Part shown: one piece after another, positions 1 through 9,614 of the stretch
Layout: each line of letters begins with the position of its first letter
Position numbering within the stretch: position 1 is the stretch's first letter
DNA from: Stappia indica
Lineage (GTDB): Bacteria > Pseudomonadota > Alphaproteobacteria > Rhizobiales > Stappiaceae
Direction: 5' to 3'
Assembly: GCF_020177335.1 (NCBI RefSeq)
Contig: NZ_JAIVMG010000003.1
Location: 496,001-560,000, forward strand
Length of the DNA stretch: 64,000 nt
The notes under the pieces: model-generated
Told to the model about the DNA's origin: nothing
What the model saw: the letters and a program-made list of their open reading frames with translations, nothing else
The model's database searches: none
Made by a program: the position numbers and the translations under genes

Positions 1-1
1 G

Positions 2-1747
2 CTGGCGACGATCGCAAAGCCGACCGAGCCGGGCGACGAGCAAAGCGCGGAAATCGCGAATGCGTCGATCAGATGGTTTCGTGACCAGTCGGACGCGCAA
101 TTCTCGGATGGTGACGCTTTCGAGGACGCCACCATTTGTGGGATGGGCTGGACGGAAATTCGGCTCGACTACGAGGAGGACCTGGACGGCCACCCACTGA
201 CAAAGCGTCTCAACCCGCTTCAGATGCGGTGGGATCACCGCGCCCGCGAGCGCAATCTCAAGGACGCGCGCCGCATCTGGCAGATCATCGAGGATATGCC
301 GCTCAGCGAGGCCCGTGAGATGTTTCCGGAGGCGGATATCACCGACCTCAACGCCAAATGGGCCCTGGACGTTGGCGGTGACGGCGCCCCGGAGGACCAG
401 GGCGAGGCGGACCGGTACGAGGGTGACGGCGAAGAAGAGCAGATCGGCACTGAGCGGTTGGTGACGATTGTGCGCGTGCAGTGGTGGGAGCGCGAGACGG
501 TCTACCGCGTCATCAGCCCGCAAACTGGCCGACTGGAAACGGTCGATGCCGCGACCTTTGATGTGCTCAAGGCCCGGCTCCCGGGAATTCGCGGTGTGCG
601 GCAACGGCGCAAGGTCTACAGGCAAGCTTATCTCGGCAAGACGGTGCTTGAGCAGGGCCCAACGCCTTGCAAATGGAATTTTTCGCTCCAGTGCGTGACC
701 GGGTTTCGCGACCAGATCAAAGGCCATTTCTATGGCTTGGTCACTGGCCTGAAGGATCCGCAACGGTGGGCCAACAAGTGGATGTCGCAAACCATGCACA
801 TCCTCAACGGATCGGCCAAGGGCGGCGTCATTATCGAAGATGACATCGCCGAGAACATGCGCGAGTTCGAAAGGTCATGGGCGCGCCATGACGCGGTCAC
901 CAAGGTCCGGAAAGGGGTTCTGCAGCAGGGCCGCATTCAAGACAAGCCCAGCACGCCCTTCCCGTCAGGCTTCTACCAGCTGATGGATATGGCCATCAAC
1001 GCAATGCGTGATGTGTCTGGCGTCAACCTTGAAATGCTCGGCCAGCGCGACGCGAACCAGCCTGGCGTTGTCGAGACGCAGCGCCGGTCAGCCGCTCTCA
1101 CAACGCTTGTGACCCTGTTCGAATGCATGCGGATGTACCGCCGAACGCAGGGCGAGGTCATCATCAGCATCGTGAAAGACTATTTGCCCGAGCATGTGCT
1201 CCAGCGTGTGGTCGGTCAGCAGCTTGGGCAGATAGTCCCGGCGTTCATGCAGTCTGAAACGCGGTTCGACATCATCGTGGACGAGGCGCCGGAAAGCCCC
1301 AATGCCAAGGACCTGATTTGGTCGATGATGGGGCAATCGATCCACCAGCAACCGCCGCAGGTGCAAGCGGTGCTTTGGAAATACAGCCCGCTGCCCGGCT
1401 CGGCCGCTGCCGAAATGACGCAGGCGATCCAGTCGGCCATGCAGCCGGCGCCGCCGGACCCGAACCAACAGGCCGCCATGCAGGCGCAGCAGCAACAGGA
1501 ACAGGCGAAGATCTCCGCAGACATCCAGAAAGTGCAGTTTGATGTCGAGGCAAAACGCATCGATCTGGAAGCGAAGGCGCTGGATCTGCAAGCCAAGCAA
1601 ATCGATCTGGAGATCGCCCGCGAGAATGCGCGTGTTGCCGGCGTGAAGGCCCAGGCCGATCAAGTTAAAGCCGAAGCTGGCGCTCTGAAGGCGGTGGCCG
1701 ACTCTGGTGTTCAGGCGGGGGCCTTTTCTGAGCCCCCCCAGACTTAA
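2..1747 (+). CDS. Phage portal protein (5' end outside window)
   Basis: This is the dodecameric head-vertex portal through which DNA is packaged and ejected. The reading frame is open from the first bases of the window, so the N-terminus is missing and the methionine at 143 is internal. The last ~100 residues are a Gln/Ala/Glu/Lys-rich, repetitive segment (several DLEAK/DLQAK-type repeats) that should form a long coiled coil, as in the C-terminal barrel of podovirus portals. Its place directly before scaffold and major capsid genes fits the call. The assignment rests on gene order and overall character; I cannot place it in one portal subfamily, though a P22/N4-like podovirus type is likely. 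Confidence 0.8.
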   Translation: MATIAKPTEPGDEQSAEIANASIRWFRDQSDAQFSDGDAFEDATICGMGWTEIRLDYEEDLDGHPLTKRLNPLQMRWDHRARERNLKDARRIWQIIEDMPLSEAREMFPEADITDLNAKWALDVGGDGAPEDQGEADRYEGDGEEEQIGTERLVTIVRVQWWERETVYRVISPQTGRLETVDAATFDVLKARLPGIRGVRQRRKVYRQAYLGKTVLEQGPTPCKWNFSLQCVTGFRDQIKGHFYGLVTGLKDPQRWANKWMSQTMHILNGSAKGGVIIEDDIAENMREFERSWARHDAVTKVRKGVLQQGRIQDKPSTPFPSGFYQLMDMAINAMRDVSGVNLEMLGQRDANQPGVVETQRRSAALTTLVTLFECMRMYRRTQGEVIISIVKDYLPEHVLQRVVGQQLGQIVPAFMQSETRFDIIVDEAPESPNAKDLIWSMMGQSIHQQPPQVQAVLWKYSPLPGSAAAEMTQAIQSAMQPAPPDPNQQAAMQAQQQQEQAKISADIQKVQFDVEAKRIDLEAKALDLQAKQIDLEIARENARVAGVKAQADQVKAEAGALKAVADSGVQAGAFSEPPQT

Positions 1748-1825
1748 GCGCAGTCATTGCGCTTTGCGCAGGCGGGCAGCGTATGTCCGCACCGGCTATC
1801 AGCAGCCGTAAAAGAGCGACCCAAC

Positions 1826-2764
1826 ATGAGCGATATCGAACAGGACAACCAAGACTACAGCCCGGAAGAACTCGCCGCGCTTGGTGAGGCCGCGCCGGAT
1901 GATGGCGCACCGACCATGGAGGACCCGGCGCCGGAACCCGAAGCCTCAGCGGGAGACGACACCGGCACTGACGGTGGCGACGATGGTGACAAGCCAGCCG
2001 AGCCGGACGGTGCAGACAAGCGGGTGCCGCTAGCCGCATTGCATGAGGAGCGCCGGCGCCGCCAGGAACGCGATGCGAAAATCGCCGAACTGGAACAGCG
2101 CGTGACGATCCTGCAGACCGTCGAGGATCGGTTCGCGCAGTTTGCAAAGCAAGGCACCCTGCCGCAGCCGGAGGAGCAGCCGGCGCCGCCGGACCCGAGT
2201 GAAGACCCGTTGGCCTATATCGACCACCTCGGCCGACAGGTGTCAGCGCTTTCGGAGCAGCAGCAGCAATCAGCCGCCGCGAGACAGGCGGAAGAACAGC
2301 GGCGGAATTTCCTCGGGATTGTCCAGACAGAGGAAGCGCAGTTCAAGCAGCAAGCGCCTGATTACGAGGACGCAGCGGCGTTCGTGCGCAATGCCATTGC
2401 GCAGGAGATGGAGATCATGGGCGTTCCGCCGCAGATGCAGCAGCAGGCTGTTGGCAACCAGCTCCTGAACATCGCGATTTCGGCGAAGGAAAGCGGCAGG
2501 ACCGTGCCGGAAGTCGTCTACCAGATGGCAAAGATGCGCGGCTATGCGAAGGCTGAAGCATCGGCGGCGGACGCAGAGACGGCGGCGGCCAAGGAGGCGC
2601 TGGACCGGATCGACAAGGGGCAGCGCGACAACCGCGACGTGACGCCGGGAGGCGCCGGCAGCGGGGCCATGACGCTTGAGAAATTCGCGGCGATGTCGGA
2701 GGCGGAGTCCTTCGCATGGCTGGAGAAAAACCCGAAGGCCGCTGAGCGGCTTCTGGGGGCATAA
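1826..2764 (+). CDS. Capsid scaffolding protein
   Basis: A 312-residue, strongly acidic and Gln-rich protein lies between portal and major capsid protein, the standard position for a scaffold that templates procapsid assembly and then leaves. The N-terminal ~70 residues are Asp/Glu/Gly/Pro-rich and probably disordered. A predicted coiled coil follows (Arg/Glu-rich, about residues 75-110), with further Gln-rich helices to the C-terminus. The start at 1826 was chosen over an upstream in-frame ATG at 1757 because the protein from here opens with a typical acidic scaffold N-terminus, while the extra 23 codons encode Cys/His/Arg-rich sequence unlike the rest. No protease signature was seen, so a scaffold-protease fusion is unlikely. 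Confidence 0.75.
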   Translation: MSDIEQDNQDYSPEELAALGEAAPDDGAPTMEDPAPEPEASAGDDTGTDGGDDGDKPAEPDGADKRVPLAALHEERRRRQERDAKIAELEQRVTILQTVEDRFAQFAKQGTLPQPEEQPAPPDPSEDPLAYIDHLGRQVSALSEQQQQSAAARQAEEQRRNFLGIVQTEEAQFKQQAPDYEDAAAFVRNAIAQEMEIMGVPPQMQQQAVGNQLLNIAISAKESGRTVPEVVYQMAKMRGYAKAEASAADAETAAAKEALDRIDKGQRDNRDVTPGGAGSGAMTLEKFAAMSEAESFAWLEKNPKAAERLLGA

Positions 2765-2901
2765 GCAGGAGGGTTCCCTCCTTTCGTCATGCCGGACGGT
2801 AAGCGGCGCGGTCGGCAGCCAGCGACTTGAAACATGGCTTTCGCTCGGTTCGCAGCGTCACGCGGGCAACTCAACAACCAGCATCGACAAGGATATACCC
2901 C

Positions 2902-4002
2902 ATGTCTGTCACCAGCTATGGCGTCAACGACGCTCTTGCTGTCAAGGCCTGGTCCAAGAAGCTGGCGCATGAGGCGAGCAAAGCCACGCCGATTGCGCCG
3001 CTTATCGGGACGGGTGACAACAGCATCATTCGCAAGAAGACCGAGCTCTCCAAGTCTGCGGGCGACAAGGTCACCGTCGGCCTGCGCCGGCAACTTTCCC
3101 AGGCCGGCGGTGTCACCGAGAACCAGCTTCTGGAAGGGAATGAGGAAAGCCTCACCACCTTCTCCGATGCGCTGGTCATCAATGAGATTGCGCACGCTGT
3201 TCGCGTCAAGAACAACGGCACGATCGACACGCAGCGTGTTCCTTTCAACCTGCGCAACGAAGGCAAGGGCGCCCTTGCTGACTGGTACGCCGACCGCATG
3301 TCGCTGATGGCTTTCACCCAGCTCTGCGGCTACACCGCGCCGACGATCACGTTTGAGGGTGAGACCTTCTCTCTGAACTCGACGCATTGGGGGTTCAATC
3401 TCCCGAGCGCGCCGAGCGCCAACCGCAAACTGTTCGTCAATGGCTCGACGGATGAGGCCAATACTTCGGCTCATGTCATGACGCTGACGATGATCGACTA
3501 TGCCGTGGAGCTGGCGAAAACCGCCAACCCGAAGATCCGGCCGATCCGGGTAGGCGGCGAAAAGAAGTATGTGATGTATCTGCATCCGTACCAGGTGAAG
3601 TCGCTGCGCACGAACACCTCTACCGGTCAGTGGCTGGACATCCAGAAGGCGGCGATGGCCGGCGGGCAGGTCACGAAAAACCCGATCTATTCGGGCGCGC
3701 TCGGCGAGTACAACGGCGTCATCCTCAGGGAAAGTGAGCATGTGACCCCTGGGGTTCACTCGTCCACCGGCGAAGTGGTCGCCACGGTCCGCCGCGCCAT
3801 TCTGCTTGGCGGAGACGCTGCCATGTTCGGCGTCGGACAGGAGGGCCGTGAAACCAGCTACAAGCTGGTGGAGAAGACTTTCGACTATGACCGCGAGCTG
3901 GGCATCGCGGCCAAGAACGTCATGGGCATGAAGAAGTGCGTCTACGACGGCGAGGATTTCGGCGTTGTGACCATTTCCTCCTATGCCGCTGCCGGCGCTT
4001 AA
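2902..4002 (+). CDS. Major capsid protein, N4-gp56 family
   Basis: This 366-residue protein forms the icosahedral shell. The opening (MSVTSYGVNDALAVKAWSKK), the 'TVGLRRQLSQAGG' segment and the C-terminal 'YDRELGIAAKNVMGMKK' region are what I recognise as the N4-gp56/HK97-fold major capsid family of podoviruses. The ATG at 2902 follows an AAGGATA ribosome site; the open frame runs further upstream but that part has no capsid character. It sits immediately after the scaffold and 12 bases before the next head gene, inside one co-directional late operon. Confidence 0.88.
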   Translation: MSVTSYGVNDALAVKAWSKKLAHEASKATPIAPLIGTGDNSIIRKKTELSKSAGDKVTVGLRRQLSQAGGVTENQLLEGNEESLTTFSDALVINEIAHAVRVKNNGTIDTQRVPFNLRNEGKGALADWYADRMSLMAFTQLCGYTAPTITFEGETFSLNSTHWGFNLPSAPSANRKLFVNGSTDEANTSAHVMTLTMIDYAVELAKTANPKIRPIRVGGEKKYVMYLHPYQVKSLRTNTSTGQWLDIQKAAMAGGQVTKNPIYSGALGEYNGVILRESEHVTPGVHSSTGEVVATVRRAILLGGDAAMFGVGQEGRETSYKLVEKTFDYDRELGIAAKNVMGMKKCVYDGEDFGVVTISSYAAAGA

Positions 4003-4014
4003 GGAGGGCTGGAA

Positions 4015-4440
4015 ATGGCTACTGGAACGACCGGAACCACTGCGCGCCAGTTCAGCGCGCAGATGGTCCATTACCTTCGCAAGACGATCACCGCTTCCGA
4101 CGACGGAAGCGCGGTCAAGGTTGGTGTGATCCCGTCGGGCGCCGTCATCTTGCAGGCGATGTCTGGCGCCGCTGTCGTTGAGGTGTTCAACGACACTGGA
4201 ACCGACCTTCTGGATATCGGCGTGTCGGATGCGACCGGCGGTGTGGCGGCGGACGACGATCTGTTCGCCACCGATCTGGATATTTCAACGCTTGGGTTCA
4301 AAGCGTTGGACGAGTCCGTCGGCGGGCTCCGCCTTAGCGCGGATACCACGATCACCGCGACCTATGCCGGTCTCAATTCGGACGCGACCACCGGCCAGGC
4401 CGAAGTGGTGATCTGCTACGTGCCGGACAATGACGGCTGA
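4015..4440 (+). CDS. Small head or decoration-like structural protein
   Basis: A 141-residue, beta-rich, Thr/Ala/Asp-rich protein follows the capsid gene by 12 bases and has a strong AAGGAGGG ribosome site. Its composition (short hydrophobic stretches alternating with Thr/Gly/Asp, no helices or membrane segments) and its position suggest a capsid decoration or head-completion protein. No named family is recognised with certainty, so the function is inferred from context only. Confidence 0.6.
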   Translation: MATGTTGTTARQFSAQMVHYLRKTITASDDGSAVKVGVIPSGAVILQAMSGAAVVEVFNDTGTDLLDIGVSDATGGVAADDDLFATDLDISTLGFKALDESVGGLRLSADTTITATYAGLNSDATTGQAEVVICYVPDNDG

Positions 4441-4442
4441 CC

Positions 4443-4646
4443 ATGCCGGTCTATGACACCGATTGGTCGTTGATTGATTTCAACGAACCAAAGCAGGCGG
4501 GCGGGGCGAAGGCCTCGCCCGCTTCTGTTGCCAAGGGCTCGTGCCCATACTGCGGGCGCCGGGTCGGGCGCGGTCTGCACCTCCACATGAAGGCGTGCAA
4601 ATCCAATGACAACGCTCTCCACACTGAAGACGCGGATCGCGGCTGA
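4443..4646 (+). CDS. Small protein with a zinc-finger-like Cys/His motif
   Basis: This 67-residue protein begins two bases after the previous stop and ends 41 bases inside the next gene, so it is probably translationally coupled. Its middle carries CPYCGRRVGRGLHLHMKAC (residues 34-52): two Cys two residues apart, two His two apart, then a third Cys, which looks like a single zinc-binding knuckle. Role unknown; a zinc finger in a head operon could serve nucleic-acid or packaging functions, but nothing proves that. Translation of the whole frame is likely given its tight packing. Confidence 0.55.
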   Translation: MPVYDTDWSLIDFNEPKQAGGAKASPASVAKGSCPYCGRRVGRGLHLHMKACKSNDNALHTEDADRG

Positions 4647-5244
4647 CCTGGACGATACGTCTGGCGCCTACGGCGATGACATCGCAGATGCGATCAGCCG
4701 CGCCATCGAATTTTATCAGCCGGTCCGTTTTGGCTTCAACGAAACCCGAGACGAGACATTCACCACCGTCGCTGGCCAGCAGATCTATTCCAGCGAAGAC
4801 GATACGGCCATCCCGGCCTTCTACAGACTGGATCTGGTGACGGTCACTGTCGCCGGACAGGTGCGTCGCCTTGATCGTGTCGACCCGGGGGAACTCGAAC
4901 TCCTGAGCGACAGCTCGGCGTCAACGGGCGACCCATATGCCTACGCCTATTTCGACAACTCCCTGCGCCTCTATCCGATCCCCGGCGCGGGCTACACCAT
5001 CCGCATGGTCGGTCATATCAAGAAAGCTGCACCGGCGAGCGATGAAGAGGCCGGCAATGTCTGGATGACAGAGGCCTATCAGTTGATCCGCTGCGCAGCG
5101 AAAAAATACCTCGCTGAGAACGTGACAGAAGATGCTCAGCTTCAGGCCCGGATGGAGCGGGCGGAAGAACGGGAGCTTGGCCGGCTCGTGAAGCAGTCTG
5201 GCGCGCGGATCGGGAGCGGCATGATTGTGCCGACGCAGTTTTGA
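4606..5244 (+). CDS. Head-tail adaptor protein
   Basis: This 212-residue protein has a helical N-terminus (residues 1-40), a beta-rich centre and a long charged C-terminal helix (about 150-195). That architecture and size match podovirus adaptor (connector) proteins that dock beneath the portal, such as P22 gp4-type or T7 gp11-type proteins. It overlaps the preceding zinc-knuckle gene by 41 bases and the following gene by 4 bases. The exact adaptor subfamily cannot be fixed by eye. Confidence 0.6.
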   Translation: MTTLSTLKTRIAADLDDTSGAYGDDIADAISRAIEFYQPVRFGFNETRDETFTTVAGQQIYSSEDDTAIPAFYRLDLVTVTVAGQVRRLDRVDPGELELLSDSSASTGDPYAYAYFDNSLRLYPIPGAGYTIRMVGHIKKAAPASDEEAGNVWMTEAYQLIRCAAKKYLAENVTEDAQLQARMERAEERELGRLVKQSGARIGSGMIVPTQF

Positions 5245-6701
5245 CCCCGTTCGCCGCCTATGCACCGGATCAGCCAGGGTTCTACTCTGCCGGATCACCG
5301 CTCATTCGCAACGTCATCCCGACACAAAGCGGCTATCGGCCGTTCCCCGCGCTTGCGGCCCTGTCCTCGGCACTGCCGGCACAGCCGCAGGGCTTTTTCT
5401 TCAATGTCGAGGTGGACAATACCGTCACCATTTTTGCGGCGACGGCGGACAAGCTCTACAAGCTCGACGCGACGGACTACAGCTGGGACGACGTTTCCCG
5501 ATCCTCTGGCGCCTATACCGGAAACTCAACGCAGGGCTGGACCTTCGCGCGCTTTGGCGATCAGGTGCTGGCGACCAATGGCAATGATGATGTGCAGAGC
5601 TTCATCGTCGGGACCAGCACGAAATTCGCCGACCTGGCGGGGTCTCCGCCGAAAGCGCGGCGCGTGGCAGTCGTCGGCGATCACGTCGTTCTTTATGGCC
5701 TGACGGATAATCCGAACCGGATCCAATGGAGCGGTACGAACGACGCCACCGAGTGGACACCGCTCAAGAACAACGCTGACTATCAGGATTTTCCGGAGGG
5801 CGGCGAGATCATGTTCGTTGCGGCGGTAGAGCGCAATGCGATTGTGCTGCAGCGGTTCAAGGCGCGCGCGATGACCGCGACTGGGGAAAGCGGGTTTGTC
5901 TTCACCTTCGCAGAAATCGAGAGCCGGGGCGCCGTCTCACACCGGGCCTGCACGGCGCATGGCGGCCGTGTTTTCTTTCTGTCTGAGGATGGCTTCTTTG
6001 TCATGACGCCCGGGGCCGGATCGCAGCCGATCGGTGCTGAGCGGGTAGACGCGACGTTCAAAGCGGCGGTGACCAGCGTCGAGAACCTCGAAATTGTCAC
6101 GGCCGCAGCTGACCCCATCAACAAGATGATCGTGTGGGCCTACTCGACCAATGGCACGACGCTGGACCGGGCCATCGGATACGCTTGGCAGGTAGATCGC
6201 TGGGTCGACCTAGAGCTGGGCACGCTGTTCGGGCTGAGCGCCGGGGCCACCTCAGGATACACGCTTGAAGCGCTGGCCGTTGAATATCCGAACCTTGATG
6301 CCATGACGATCAGCCTGGATAGCCCCCGGTGGCTCGGCGGGCGCCCGGCGTTCGCGGGGTTCGATGCCTCTTACCGACTCGGGTTCTTCGACGGGGCGAA
6401 CCTCGAAGCCACGCTCGACACCGCAGACATGAGTTTTTCGGAAGGTCGCAAGGCGCGGATCAGGGCGTTCCGGCCGATCACCGATGCCACCGCGATTTAT
6501 GGGCAGATCGGCAATAAATCGCGGTGGAACGGGCCGACAGCGTGGGGTTTGGAGCGCCTTGCCTCATCGCAGACCGGACGGGTGATCGTCAACCAATCGG
6601 GGTTCACGCACCGAATTCGCTGCCGGATCCCTTCGGGTGCCGATTGGACGGGGATTGCCGGTGTTGAGGCTATCGAAAGCACGGTGCAGGGGCTGAAATG
6701 A
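5241..6701 (+). CDS. Tail hub / packaged-DNA stabilisation protein (P22 gp10-like)
   Basis: A 486-residue, beta-rich protein whose repeated modules (for example 'NDATEWTPL', 'RWVDLELGTLFGLS') resemble the beta-propeller-like tail hub proteins that plug the podovirus portal after packaging. The start is a TTG at 5241 that shares four bases with the stop of the adaptor gene (TTGA). No in-frame ATG occurs near the N-terminus, so translation is probably coupled. The next gene overlaps by ATGA. Family assignment comes from length, order and repeat character and is moderately certain. Confidence 0.65.
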   Translation: MTPFAAYAPDQPGFYSAGSPLIRNVIPTQSGYRPFPALAALSSALPAQPQGFFFNVEVDNTVTIFAATADKLYKLDATDYSWDDVSRSSGAYTGNSTQGWTFARFGDQVLATNGNDDVQSFIVGTSTKFADLAGSPPKARRVAVVGDHVVLYGLTDNPNRIQWSGTNDATEWTPLKNNADYQDFPEGGEIMFVAAVERNAIVLQRFKARAMTATGESGFVFTFAEIESRGAVSHRACTAHGGRVFFLSEDGFFVMTPGAGSQPIGAERVDATFKAAVTSVENLEIVTAAADPINKMIVWAYSTNGTTLDRAIGYAWQVDRWVDLELGTLFGLSAGATSGYTLEALAVEYPNLDAMTISLDSPRWLGGRPAFAGFDASYRLGFFDGANLEATLDTADMSFSEGRKARIRAFRPITDATAIYGQIGNKSRWNGPTAWGLERLASSQTGRVIVNQSGFTHRIRCRIPSGADWTGIAGVEAIESTVQGLK

Positions 6702-7054
6702 GCATCACAGTCAGTTTCCCCGCCGGATTGAGAACCCAAGTCGTCGCGCCCGCAACCACCAACAAAACCACGATTTTCGCAGGAGCTGATCGCGTCGAGC
6801 GCTACGTGGACACGGTCCGCGCCACGAACAGGACCGGCAGCGCGGCAACCCTGGTTCTGCACTTTGAAAGCGGTATTAGCGCAGGCGCTGAAGGTGTGGT
6901 TTTGCCTGTCACCAGCGTTGCTGCAAATGCAACTGAAGTGATCCCCGTCGGAGTTTCTGTCGGGCGCAATGACGCGCTGAAGGCCACGCTCGGCACGGCC
7001 GGCGCAATCGATCTGATCATCACCTACGCTGAACGAACGCAGGGGGCAAGCTGA
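6698..7054 (+). CDS. Small tail-associated structural protein
   Basis: This 118-residue beta-rich protein starts within the stop of the hub gene (ATGA overlap) and ends in the start of the next gene. It has alternating hydrophobic/Thr/Val strands and no helices, signals or membrane segments. It is likely a small virion component; I recognise no family. Confidence 0.5.
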   Translation: MSITVSFPAGLRTQVVAPATTNKTTIFAGADRVERYVDTVRATNRTGSAATLVLHFESGISAGAEGVVLPVTSVAANATEVIPVGVSVGRNDALKATLGTAGAIDLIITYAERTQGAS

Positions 7055-8529
7055 TGCCTGACGGAACAGATCCCGCGAGCTCCTGGCAGAACCAGGGCCA
7101 GAACAATTCGCCGTTGAACGGCTGGAACATGCCTCAGGGGTCGACATGGGCCGGCGCCGGGACTTTTTGGGGGCAGCAGCCCGCGCCAGGGGGCGGAGCC
7201 GCGACAACGCAGCAGCCTGCTGCTGGCACGCCGGCCTACCAGCCAACCAACACGCAAACGCCGCTCGGCCAAGTGGACTATCGCACCAACATCATGGGCC
7301 ACGATGGGCAGACCTTTACGGCCAACAGCGACCCGTCGAATGCCTCGCAGTTCGGGCAGAATTATCTTCGCCCTGGCTTCAACATGGCGCAGTCATATTT
7401 GAACCAGGGTGTTGGGTTCAACCCGTTCGAAGGCAACCGCGTTGCCGGGTTCACCCCGCAACAGCAGGCCTATTTTCAGGGCGTTCAGCAGCAATTCGGG
7501 AGCACCCCCGGCTACCAGCAGTCTGCGGAAAATACCGTGGGTGCCGTCGCCGGTGCCGGCGGCATCGCGCCGGGCATGCAAGGCGACCTGAACACCTTGG
7601 GCCAGATCGCCAGCGGTGCAAACGGCATCACGACCGGCCAGCAGTTCCAGAATCAGGCGAACAATCCACTGACGGCGATGCAGCAGGGCGCCGGGCAGTT
7701 CTATCAGGGCGCACAGCAGGGCTTCGGCCCGTCGTACTCCGAGCAGAACCTCGCAGATGTGGCGAAGGGTGGTGGTGCGAACCCGTATTTCCAGGACCAA
7801 CTCGCCAATCAGCTTGACCAGGTTCAGTCGCGGATCAACGCGCGGATGTCCTCGGCCGGCCGCTACGGGTCCGGCGCCTATGGCGATGCGATGGCGCGGG
7901 GGCTCGGGGCAACGGCGACGGATGCACTGTCGCGAAACTACGAGTTCGAGGCCGGCCGGCAGATGCAGGCCAACCAGCTCATGGACCAGCAGCGCCAGCA
8001 GGATATCGCAAACCGGTTCACCGGAGCAGCAGGCGCCGCGAACCTCGGGCAAAACGAGATCCAGAACCGCATGGCAGCGCTGCAGGGTCTGACCGGGACG
8101 CAGCAGCAGAACATCGCGAACCGCGCCGGGGCCGCATCGCAGGGGATGCAGGGGCGCCTTTCGGCTCAGCAGGATGCGCTTAGGGCCGCGGCACTGGCCC
8201 CGACAATGCAGCAGAGCCAGATCACGCGGCTGAACCAGCTCATGAACTCAGGGGCGATCCAGCAGAGCCAGAACCAGGACGAGATCAACGCGGCCCGCGA
8301 TCTCTACAACGAGCAACAGCAGGCGCCTTGGGAGCGCCTGCAGGCCTACATGGGGACCATCGGGCAGCCGCAGAGCGGATCGATCGGGCCGCAGCCTCAG
8401 GCACCTGGAGGGCCATCCACGGCGCAATCTGTTCTTGGCGGCGGGCTGATGGGCGCGCAACTCGGCAATGCGTTCGGCATGCCCCTGCTGGGCGGTCTCG
8501 CTGGCGGCATTCTTGGAGGATTGTTCTGA
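7054..8529 (+). CDS. Gln/Asn-rich virion protein, probable DNA-ejection component
   Basis: The 491-residue product is extremely Gln/Asn/Gly/Ala-rich. The first ~80 residues are low-complexity, the centre is helical with many Gln-rich heptads (about 240-420), and the last ~30 residues form a Gly-rich hydrophobic tail (LLGGLAGGILGGLF). Proteins of this make-up placed after the tail hub in podoviruses are usually internal proteins injected with the DNA to form a trans-envelope channel. It is tightly coupled to its neighbours (1-base overlaps). Function is inferred from composition and position. Confidence 0.5.
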   Translation: MPDGTDPASSWQNQGQNNSPLNGWNMPQGSTWAGAGTFWGQQPAPGGGAATTQQPAAGTPAYQPTNTQTPLGQVDYRTNIMGHDGQTFTANSDPSNASQFGQNYLRPGFNMAQSYLNQGVGFNPFEGNRVAGFTPQQQAYFQGVQQQFGSTPGYQQSAENTVGAVAGAGGIAPGMQGDLNTLGQIASGANGITTGQQFQNQANNPLTAMQQGAGQFYQGAQQGFGPSYSEQNLADVAKGGGANPYFQDQLANQLDQVQSRINARMSSAGRYGSGAYGDAMARGLGATATDALSRNYEFEAGRQMQANQLMDQQRQQDIANRFTGAAGAANLGQNEIQNRMAALQGLTGTQQQNIANRAGAASQGMQGRLSAQQDALRAAALAPTMQQSQITRLNQLMNSGAIQQSQNQDEINAARDLYNEQQQAPWERLQAYMGTIGQPQSGSIGPQPQAPGGPSTAQSVLGGGLMGAQLGNAFGMPLLGGLAGGILGGLF

Positions 8530-9614
8530 TGGGCTTGTTCGACACAGGGGCCGCCGGCGGTCTGTTCGGGGGGGCGCTGTCCGGCGCCGGCACGAAACTC
8601 GGGGCGTTCATCGACAAGAACCCGATGGCGATGATGGCCGCCGGGTCTGCTCTTCTGGACGGTCAGGGATGGGGCGGGGGCGCGCGCGGTTTCATGCAAG
8701 GCGGGCTGCTGGACACGCAGAACCGCCGCGTCGAAACCCAGGACAAGAGGGAGCAGCAGGCATTTGAGCAGCGTCAGACGCTGTTTGACCAGGCCCAGCA
8801 GGACCGAAGGTCACAGGTGGAGAGGGCCAACAAGACCCGCGCATGGTTCCAGCAGAAAATGCCCGAGTATGCCGACGCGCCGATGGAAGTGCAGCGTGAG
8901 GTTCTGAAGTCCCTGTTCTCCGGCCAGAAGCCGACCGGCGACATGCAGGAATACGAGTATGCGCGCAGCCAAGGGTTCGATGGGTCGTTTATGGACTATC
9001 AGTCGCAACTGAAAGAGGCCGGTGCGACGAATGTCACTGTGGGTGGCGGGAAATACGGCACCATTCCGCAGGGGTTCATGCTGCAGGAAGACGAAGGCGG
9101 CGTGCGTCTCGCCCCGATCCCTGGCGGGCCGGCGGACGCAGAGGCGCAGAAGGCGCAAGAAGCGGAGTCCGAAGCCTTGGGCAATGCCCTCACGCAGACG
9201 GACATTATCACCACGGCGGCGCAACGCGCGCGAGAGGCCGCGAAAGACCGGGCGTTCGGAGCTGTGGGGCAGAACATCGCGCAATGGAACCCGTATTCGG
9301 ACGCGGCCGAAGTGGCGCGGCAGACCGAGGTTCTGAAGGCGCAGGCGAAGATCGAGAACCTGAATGCCATGCGGCGACAGTCGCCGACCGGCGGCGCGCT
9401 CGGGAACGTGACTGAGAAGGAGTCCGCAATGCTTGCGGCAAAGAGTGGCGCGCTTGATCCTGCCAGCCCGCATTTTGAGCGAGACCTTGCAGATTTCGAA
9501 CGCACACTGCTTCGCACCATCCATGGCCACGCCATGGGCGATAGGATCTTTGAAGCCAAGTATGGCGCAACCCAAAAAGGCGGCGGCGGGTATCGCATCC
9601 TGGGGGTCGAATAA
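8529..9614 (+). CDS. Probable DNA-ejection / internal virion protein
   Basis: This 361-residue protein begins with a Gly/Ala-rich, membrane-active-looking segment (residues 1-60), followed by a Gln/Glu/Arg-rich long helix (about 62-125) and a second helical half. It resembles the middle member of three-protein ejection sets in podoviruses. The ATG at 8529 overlaps the previous stop (TGATG); the frame is open further upstream but that region lies inside the preceding gene. The stop overlaps the start of the next gene. No catalytic motif was seen. Confidence 0.5.
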   Translation: MGLFDTGAAGGLFGGALSGAGTKLGAFIDKNPMAMMAAGSALLDGQGWGGGARGFMQGGLLDTQNRRVETQDKREQQAFEQRQTLFDQAQQDRRSQVERANKTRAWFQQKMPEYADAPMEVQREVLKSLFSGQKPTGDMQEYEYARSQGFDGSFMDYQSQLKEAGATNVTVGGGKYGTIPQGFMLQEDEGGVRLAPIPGGPADAEAQKAQEAESEALGNALTQTDIITTAAQRAREAAKDRAFGAVGQNIAQWNPYSDAAEVARQTEVLKAQAKIENLNAMRRQSPTGGALGNVTEKESAMLAAKSGALDPASPHFERDLADFERTLLRTIHGHAMGDRIFEAKYGATQKGGGGYRILGVE

